A stretch of 52,897 nt of DNA from Nostoc linckia z4 (GTDB lineage: Bacteria; Cyanobacteriota; Cyanobacteriia; Cyanobacteriales; Nostocaceae): assembly GCF_002608075.1 (NCBI RefSeq), contig NZ_LAHA01000054.1, forward strand, positions 20 through 52,916, given 5' to 3'. Below, piece by piece: positions 48,290 through 52,897 of the stretch (position 1 is the first letter of the stretch; each line of letters begins with the position of its first letter). A program made the position numbers and the translations under genes. The notes below the pieces were generated by a model that was given only the letters and a program-made list of their open reading frames with translations, was not told the DNA's origin and searched no databases.

Positions 48290-48922
48290 ATGATTCTGAA
48301 GCAGACCGATGCTTTTTATCGCGGGCAAAATTATCTGCGTCTGGTACAGGGATTTGCTCTAGAACCAGGTATGGTGGACGTATTCGATAAAGAGCGCGAT
48401 CGCATTGCCATTTGCACTTGGATAGGCAAAAACATTAACAGCGTCAACGCTACTATCAACACCTATCTGGAAGCCTGTCATCAGTGCTTTCATCCCCAAG
48501 AACGCCCTCACATCCAAATTTTCGCAGTACCCATCGCTCAATCTTTCGGTATTGACGGTCTGTGCAACATTCTCACAAACCCAATCACCATTTTGGTAGA
48601 TGTCGGTCGAGTTGCTCCCAAAGACTGGTTCGGTATCGTTGTTCATGAATACGCTCATGCCCATGTAGGAGACTATGGTCACAATCAACAGTTTGCTAAC
48701 ATTCTGTCTCATCTGTGTTTAGGACTGGGATTAGAACCACCTTATTGGGAAACTGGAATGGAACAAACCTTGCGTAGCTGGCCTTACTGTCAGTCAACCA
48801 TAGATCCCTTGGAATTTTGGATCGGAAAAGGCAGTGGGAAAGTGGGGCATGGGGGAGGCAGTGCAGTCTTGGGGTCTCCCCAAGTGGAGCAACTGCCGTC
48901 ATGGGGCATTGGGCATGGGTAA
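48290..48922 (+). CDS. Putative zinc-peptidase-like protein with repeat-derived tail
   Basis: The 210-residue protein has a metallopeptidase-type motif WFGIVVHEYAHAHVGDYGHN near residue 110 (HExxH plus a downstream His). It begins one base after the lyase stop, so it is in the same operon. The conserved part seems to end near DPLEFWIGKGSG; the last 25 or so residues (GKVGHGGGSAVLGSPQVEQL) are encoded by a minisatellite and REP-like repeat, which suggests insertion of repeat DNA replaced the original stop. Function unknown. Confidence 0.75.
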   Translation: MILKQTDAFYRGQNYLRLVQGFALEPGMVDVFDKERDRIAICTWIGKNINSVNATINTYLEACHQCFHPQERPHIQIFAVPIAQSFGIDGLCNILTNPITILVDVGRVAPKDWFGIVVHEYAHAHVGDYGHNQQFANILSHLCLGLGLEPPYWETGMEQTLRSWPYCQSTIDPLEFWIGKGSGKVGHGGGSAVLGSPQVEQLPSWGIGHG

Positions 48923-48960
48923 GAGGACAAGGGAGACAAGGGAGAAAAATTACAACTTTA
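48838..48960. repeat. REP-like repeat and minisatellite across a gene end
   Basis: GGCAGTGCAGTCTTGGGG-TCT-CCCCAAGTGGAGCAACTGCC forms a stem-loop (about 48857-48896), flanked by GGGGCATTGGGCATGGG and GGGAGACAAGGGAGA runs. It lies within and beyond the 3' end of the 48290-48922 gene. Confidence 0.75.
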
Positions 48961-49451
48961 TCCCCCCAGTCCCCAGTTCCCATTTATTAATTTATTTTGC
49001 GAAATGTTAAAAAATTTTGCCTCAGTTCAAAAAAGTGAAACTGAATCTCCTAATCTGAATTATGTGAACAAAGCTTCTACGTAAAATTTAGCTAAATCCA
49101 AAAAAACGCCATCCGGTAATAAATTTATAATCTGCGGTGGGGCATTTACTGGACTTGAAAGTCAGCTTCGGCATATCCTAAATACTAGTTGGATAGCTGA
49201 GAACTTTACACCGTATGCTTTGCAGAAAGTGTAGAAAATGCCACAAAGTCATTAAACTGGAAGCCCCAGTCAGTGGCTAAGGCTAGGAGTAGTCTCAATC
49301 CAGTGGATCGGCGCTATTTCTGACGAATACTTAAACACTTCTTGGTTAAGTTTCGTGAAACTTTATCAGAATCTCAGGTTCTGATCCAACTACGTCCCTT
49401 AATATGTGATTTAAAGTTGTTAACTTTAATTAAGAACATGGAGGCTTTAGA
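48923..49451. promoter_or_regulatory. Leader region upstream of cpcG
   Basis: After minisatellite runs to 48985 the DNA is unique and AT-rich. A hairpin TCAGAA-TCTCAGG-TTCTGA occurs at 49368-49386 and an ATGGAGGC ribosome binding site precedes the GTG at 49452. The length suggests a long leader, common for phycobilisome genes. No gene is seen. Confidence 0.5.
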
Positions 49452-50219
49452 GTGGCAATTCCTCTGTTAGAATACGCACCTTCAAGTCAAAATCAGCGTG
49501 TAGCTGCATATGAAGTACCGGGTGACGAACAGCCCAGAATTTTTTCCACAGACAATCTGCTTTCTCCCTCAGATTTCGATGTTTTGATTGAAGCAGCATA
49601 TCGTCAAATTTTCTTTCATGCGTTTGCTGCCGATCGCGAAACATATTTAGAGTCCCAACTCCGTAATGGACAAATTACAGTGCGGGACTTTATTCGTGGA
49701 TTGGTACTTTCCAATACCTTTAAGAGAAGCTTTTACGACCTCAACAGCAACTACCGCTTTGTTGAGCAAGTAGTACAGCGAGTTCTAGGACGCGACGTAT
49801 ACAGCGAGCGGGAAAAAATCGCTTGGTCAATTGTAGTTGCTACCAAAGGTATCAAAGGCTTTATCGATCAAATACTCGACTCTGAAGAGTACCTGAGCAA
49901 TTTCGGATACTCTACAGTACCTTACCAACGACGCCGAGTGCTGCCATCTCGCGCTGAAGGTGAGTTGCCTTTCAATATCAAATCTCCACGATATGACGAT
50001 TACTACCGTGGCAAACTGGGCTTCCCCCAAATTATTTGGCAAGTGGAAGTACGTCGGTTCATCCCTCAAGAACAAAAGCCCAAAGCTGGCGATCCAGCCA
50101 ATTTCTTGGCTTTGGCACAAAGTATCAATGCAAGTGGCAATGCTCCACAAAGGGTTTCGTCATTCAACATTGATATCAACAAGGATGTACCTTATCGCCA
50201 AATAGCAGGAATCAAATAA
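49452..50219 (+). CDS. cpcG: Phycobilisome rod-core linker CpcG
   Basis: The 255-residue protein starts at a GTG (MAIPLLEYAPSSQNQRVAAY) and contains a single phycobilisome linker domain (about residues 25-160: FDVLIEAAYRQIFFHAFAAD; ITVRDFIRGLVLSNTFKRSF; FVEQVVQRVLGRDVYSE). The C-terminal part (IIWQVEVRRFIPQEQ) matches rod-core linkers, which attach rods to the allophycocyanin core. A GGAGGC ribosome binding site supports the GTG start. A 13-bp inverted repeat lies downstream (50266-50351). Confidence 0.95.
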   Translation: MAIPLLEYAPSSQNQRVAAYEVPGDEQPRIFSTDNLLSPSDFDVLIEAAYRQIFFHAFAADRETYLESQLRNGQITVRDFIRGLVLSNTFKRSFYDLNSNYRFVEQVVQRVLGRDVYSEREKIAWSIVVATKGIKGFIDQILDSEEYLSNFGYSTVPYQRRRVLPSRAEGELPFNIKSPRYDDYYRGKLGFPQIIWQVEVRRFIPQEQKPKAGDPANFLALAQSINASGNAPQRVSSFNIDINKDVPYRQIAGIK

Positions 50220-50453
50220 CGATTTTTGCTCAACGGCTAGCTAGTAGATTTGTTTGATTATTTGATAGCGTGCATTAGTCCTGGGTTACGTAGGAGTTTC
50301 ATTTAGGTATAACTAGTGAAACAGACTCTATCCCATGTCTAATGCACGCTAATCGTTTGTTTATAGGACTGACGCAACTTAGCGGTGTACTGAGTTTTTT
50401 CTCCAAATCAAATATGAGTTCTATAGCATCTAGAGTATGAAAAAAATATAATA
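50220..50453. terminator. Inverted-repeat region downstream of cpcG
   Basis: TAGCGTGCATTAG (50266-50278) and CTAATGCACGCTA (50339-50351) are perfect 13-bp inverted repeats enclosing 60 bases that contain GTTTCA/TGAAAC. This may be a bidirectional terminator for cpcG and the convergent unknown gene, or a small inverted-repeat element. Confidence 0.5.
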
Positions 50454-50966
50454 CTAACGTTCTTTAGAGACTATACAATTATCATTACTAATAGTTACTT
50501 TATTAATCAGAAAATTTGAACAAGTTGCTAAAATATCATTGATTATTTGATTGGCAATATTTTCAAAATCTTGGCTTTTTAAGTCGCGGACGCTATCACC
50601 ATTTAAGTTAATAGAAACAGTTAGCATTTGAGAATTACTGCAAGACTCTTCATCATCTTCTTCTACTGGTGTTAAACCCAAATCAAATTCTTGACTCCAA
50701 GCTGGAAACTCTTTATCCATTTGTTGTCCGTAAATCTTCACTTTTTCAACAGATGCAGCCTTTAAATTACTTAATCCTCTACGGATAAATGCAACCCAGG
50801 TTTCCTGATTTGGTACTTCCGTAGATTCTAGTATTACCTCTAAGTAAGCATCCTTGAAAGCTACTTTTGCAGCGATCCCCTTTGGGAACAGATGGCGGTT
50901 CATTAAAGATGCGATCGCCTCCACATCTCCCTGTTTTGCAAGTTCCAGAATATTCAGCAGCGTCAT
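50454..50966 (-). CDS. Conserved cyanobacterial protein, unknown
   Basis: The 170-residue protein begins MTLLNILELAKQGDVEAIAS and includes LMNRHLFPKGIAAKVAFKDA then YLEVILESTEVPNQETWVAF, an N-terminal module found in several cyanobacterial proteins of unknown role. The middle is acidic (VEEDDEESCSNSQM) and the C-terminal part is hydrophilic. No membrane segment or catalytic motif is seen. It converges on cpcG. Confidence 0.7.
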   Translation of the reverse strand: MTLLNILELAKQGDVEAIASLMNRHLFPKGIAAKVAFKDAYLEVILESTEVPNQETWVAFIRRGLSNLKAASVEKVKIYGQQMDKEFPAWSQEFDLGLTPVEEDDEESCSNSQMLTVSINLNGDSVRDLKSQDFENIANQIINDILATCSNFLINKVTISNDNCIVSKER

Positions 50967-51367
50967 AACCAGTAAAAGAGAAAATCCAAAGAAAATAACC
51001 TGATATTCTTAGGATTCCCCCAGGGGAGACTTAAGTAACATTATGATGCAACGTATCAACCAGGCAAAGCTTTAATGTCTAATATAAAAAAGGAGTCAGA
51101 ATTCACAATTGGTCAATTTCCAACTGAGGATTTCTCAGACTTCAAGACCATATAGCAGTCCGATTTGATTAATAGACTTCTCTTAGAAGTTGGGAAAAGG
51201 GGAAAGAGAAAGGGGGTGCATGTTTTATTTTCCCTTTCCCCAATAAAGATGCATCCCTTTGACCACAACAGTGCAAAAAGCAATTGATTGCACTTTTGTC
51301 TAATAGACTTCTAAGAGAAGTGGGGAAAATGACTTTGATTAATATTAATTAAATTCCAGTTTTAATT
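50967..51367. repeat. Intergenic region with two mirrored hairpins
   Basis: TAATAGACTTCT-CTT-AGAAGT (about 51170-51190) and TAATAGACTTCT-AAG-AGAAGT (about 51302-51322) are two copies of one hairpin with loops that are reverse complements. Between them lie GGGAAAAGGGGAAAG and CCCTTTCCCC runs and an internal TGCAC/GTGCA pair. It may be a small mobile repeat flanked by its ends. The promoter of the endonuclease V gene is nearby. Confidence 0.55.
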
Positions 51368-52033
51368 ATGAAGATTTATCAACATCATGCATGGCCTTCA
51401 ACTGTGGAGGAAGCCATAGTTATTCAAGAACAGTTGCGAAATCAAGTAATTACATCAGATAAACTGCAAGAACCCGTGCAGTACGTCGCCGGAGTTGATA
51501 TGGGTTTTGAAGCTGACGGTACCATTAGTCGTGCAGCTGTGGCAGTACTGAGTTTTCCTGACTTGCAAGTAATTGAGACGAGCTTAGCACATCGTCCTAC
51601 TTCTTTTCCTTATATTCCTGGCTTCCTTTCATTTCGGGAAATACCTGCTGTCTTGGATGCATTGGAAAAAATTAAAACAATACCAGATCTAATTTTGTGT
51701 GATGGTCAAGGAATTGCCCATCCCCGGAGATTTGGTATAGCTAGCCATTTGGGAGTACTTGTGGATATACCGACAATTGGTGTAGCGAAATCATTATTGA
51801 TAGGTAAGCATGAAGAATTACCAGAAACTAGGGGTAACTGGCGATCGCTCAGACATCAAGGTGAAATAATAGGAGCAGTTTTGCGATCGCGCACAGGGGT
51901 CAAACCTCTGTACGTGTCTAGCGGTCATCGAATTAGTTTAGCCACAGCAATTGACTATGTATTACGCTGCACGCCGAAATATCGTCTACCAGAAACTACA
52001 CGGATTGCTGATAAATTAGCATCAGCAAGATAA
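51368..52033 (+). CDS. nfi: Endonuclease V
   Basis: The 221-residue protein has the endonuclease V motifs: VAGVDMGF near residue 40 (catalytic Asp), FPYIPGFLSFREIPAVLDAL (PYxPGxLxFRE), and ILCDGQGIAHPRRFGIASHL (DGxGxxHPRxxGxAxHLG), followed by VGVAK-like TIGVAKSLL. It nicks DNA near deoxyinosine for repair. Length fits the family (about 220). It is monocistronic. Confidence 0.95.
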   Translation: MKIYQHHAWPSTVEEAIVIQEQLRNQVITSDKLQEPVQYVAGVDMGFEADGTISRAAVAVLSFPDLQVIETSLAHRPTSFPYIPGFLSFREIPAVLDALEKIKTIPDLILCDGQGIAHPRRFGIASHLGVLVDIPTIGVAKSLLIGKHEELPETRGNWRSLRHQGEIIGAVLRSRTGVKPLYVSSGHRISLATAIDYVLRCTPKYRLPETTRIADKLASAR

Positions 52034-52141
52034 AGGTTATTGAAGTTTTTTCTAAATACTTGCTTGCACCTACTCAATCATGTTAGGAATCGCACAGAAA
52101 GAAGTTGAAGTAGCTAAAATACAAGTTAAAAAGTTAGAACA

Positions 52142-52729
52142 ATGAACGCACTAACTTTACAGTGGCACGATGCAGGTAAAGAACAAACACAGAACATTCA
52201 CGAACAACAGCCAAGTAAAAATCCTGGTACCATCCGCATTGGTCGCGATCCTCTCCGGTGCGATATTGTTCTGAGCAATCCTACTGTATCTGGTTTGCAT
52301 ATTGAAATATTTTTTCATCCCCAGCAACAGCGCTTTTATGTGAGGAATTTGCGATCGCAAAATCCTCCACTGGTAGATGGACGCCAACTAATTCAAGGTG
52401 AAATGCCTTTATCCGAGGGTACTAATATTATTTTGGGACAAATACAACTCAAAGTTACTAGTATTTCCACAGATAACATTCCCGCAACAATTTTGATTCC
52501 ACCACAACCAGCAGTGGCAAATCCCCATTCACCAGTTAATATCGCACATCACCATCACCATCACCATCACCAACATTTACCCACACCCTCCACACCACCA
52601 GGAGTTTATGGCTTGAAATGTCCCAAATGTCAAAAAGTTTCCCCACCAGAGAATCTGCAAATTGGCTGTCCTTGGTGTGGCACATCTTTGGCTGCCGCAG
52701 TGAGTGTGTTAGTAGCGCCTGGGAGTTAG
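52142..52729 (+). CDS. FHA-domain protein with octahistidine tract and zinc ribbon
   Basis: The 195-residue protein has an FHA domain in its first 110 residues (GTIRIGRDPLRCDIVLSNPT; VSGLHIEIFFHP; PPLVDGRQL), a His-rich linker (eight His, Gln, His at 52547-52576) and a C-terminal zinc ribbon CPKCQKVSPPENLQIGCPWC. FHA domains bind phosphothreonine; here it probably reads Ser/Thr-kinase targets. The His tract could bind metal or be a simple repeat expansion. The start follows an AAAAAG-rich leader 108 bases after the endonuclease V gene. Confidence 0.87.
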   Translation: MNALTLQWHDAGKEQTQNIHEQQPSKNPGTIRIGRDPLRCDIVLSNPTVSGLHIEIFFHPQQQRFYVRNLRSQNPPLVDGRQLIQGEMPLSEGTNIILGQIQLKVTSISTDNIPATILIPPQPAVANPHSPVNIAHHHHHHHHQHLPTPSTPPGVYGLKCPKCQKVSPPENLQIGCPWCGTSLAAAVSVLVAPGS

Positions 52730-52897
52730 GGAGTGAGAAGTTAAAAGTTAGGAGTTAGGAGTTAGGAGTTAGGAGTTACTATTCTCCTCTGCCCCCATGC
52801 CCAATGCCCCATGCCCTATCCGCCAGGATGACTATTAATGTACCGATAGCGCTGGCACTCTCAATACTGTATTCTCTGATAAATTAGTATCTGCAAA
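52730..52897. repeat. GTTAGGAGTTAGGAGTTAG repeats at window end
   Basis: About four tandem copies of GTTAGGA (52740-52775) are followed by CCCCATGCCCAATGCCCC repeats. The last 80 bases hold no supported gene. Confidence 0.8.

Overview
The window is chromosomal DNA from a filamentous, phycoerythrin-containing cyanobacterium, probably of the order Nostocales. The evidence is the phycobilisome genes (cpeB, cpeA, cpeZ, a CpcS/CpeS-type lyase, cpcG, nblA), the OCP/FRP photoprotection pair, a LexA box of the Anabaena type, many GCGATCGC (HIP1) octamers, and short tandem and palindromic repeats in almost every intergenic region. Species cannot be fixed from the sequence alone.

Layout. 1-2.3 kb: a small membrane protein and an AmpG-like permease, then a repeat-rich gap. 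2.3-27.6 kb: a large defence island built around DNA phosphorothioation (PT). The PT writing genes are dispersed over several transcription units: dndE plus a PT-associated methyltransferase (-), dndD (-), dndC (-) and a DGQHR/DndB-type gene (+). A five-protein + strand operon of BREX type 4/Pbe character lies inside them: a DUF4007 protein, a small unknown protein, a BrxC-like ATPase (split by a frameshift), PglZ and a short BrxL. The other flank holds PT-associated readers or effectors: a probable sulfur-binding-domain HNH nuclease, PT-associated protein 4, a second SMC-like ATPase overlapping a 57-codon gene, and a PT-system helicase-type restriction enzyme. A HEPN/MNT toxin-antitoxin pair, a PD-(D/E)XK-like protein and a Uma2 protein are inserted among them. 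No cysteine desulfurase (dndA) is present, so sulfur must come from a desulfurase elsewhere.

27.7-39.9 kb: housekeeping and light-response genes: lexA with its own box, argF, tRNA-Thr(UGU), a pentapeptide-repeat protein, a DICT-GAF histidine kinase, frp and ocp, a second Uma2 protein, a 470-residue unknown protein and an acetoacetate-decarboxylase-like protein. 40-44.5 kb: dnaK, an NAD(P)-binding protein and a HigB/HigA pair. 44.7-50.2 kb: a phycobilisome cluster covering phycoerythrin subunits, bilin attachment, a rod-core linker and the degradation adaptor NblA. 50.4-52.9 kb: an unknown protein, endonuclease V and an FHA/zinc-ribbon protein with an octahistidine tract.

How the genes may work together (inference from family knowledge): DndC, DndD and DndE, with an external desulfurase, put sulfur into the host DNA backbone. 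The DGQHR protein probably regulates or tunes this. The DUF4007-BrxC-PglZ-BrxL module would distinguish unmodified invading DNA and block its propagation. The HNH nuclease and the ATPase/helicase set look like additional effectors. The most unusual aspects are the stacking of several PT-linked effector modules in one island, a probable PT-binding nuclease next to PT-writing genes, and the interrupted BrxC-like gene.
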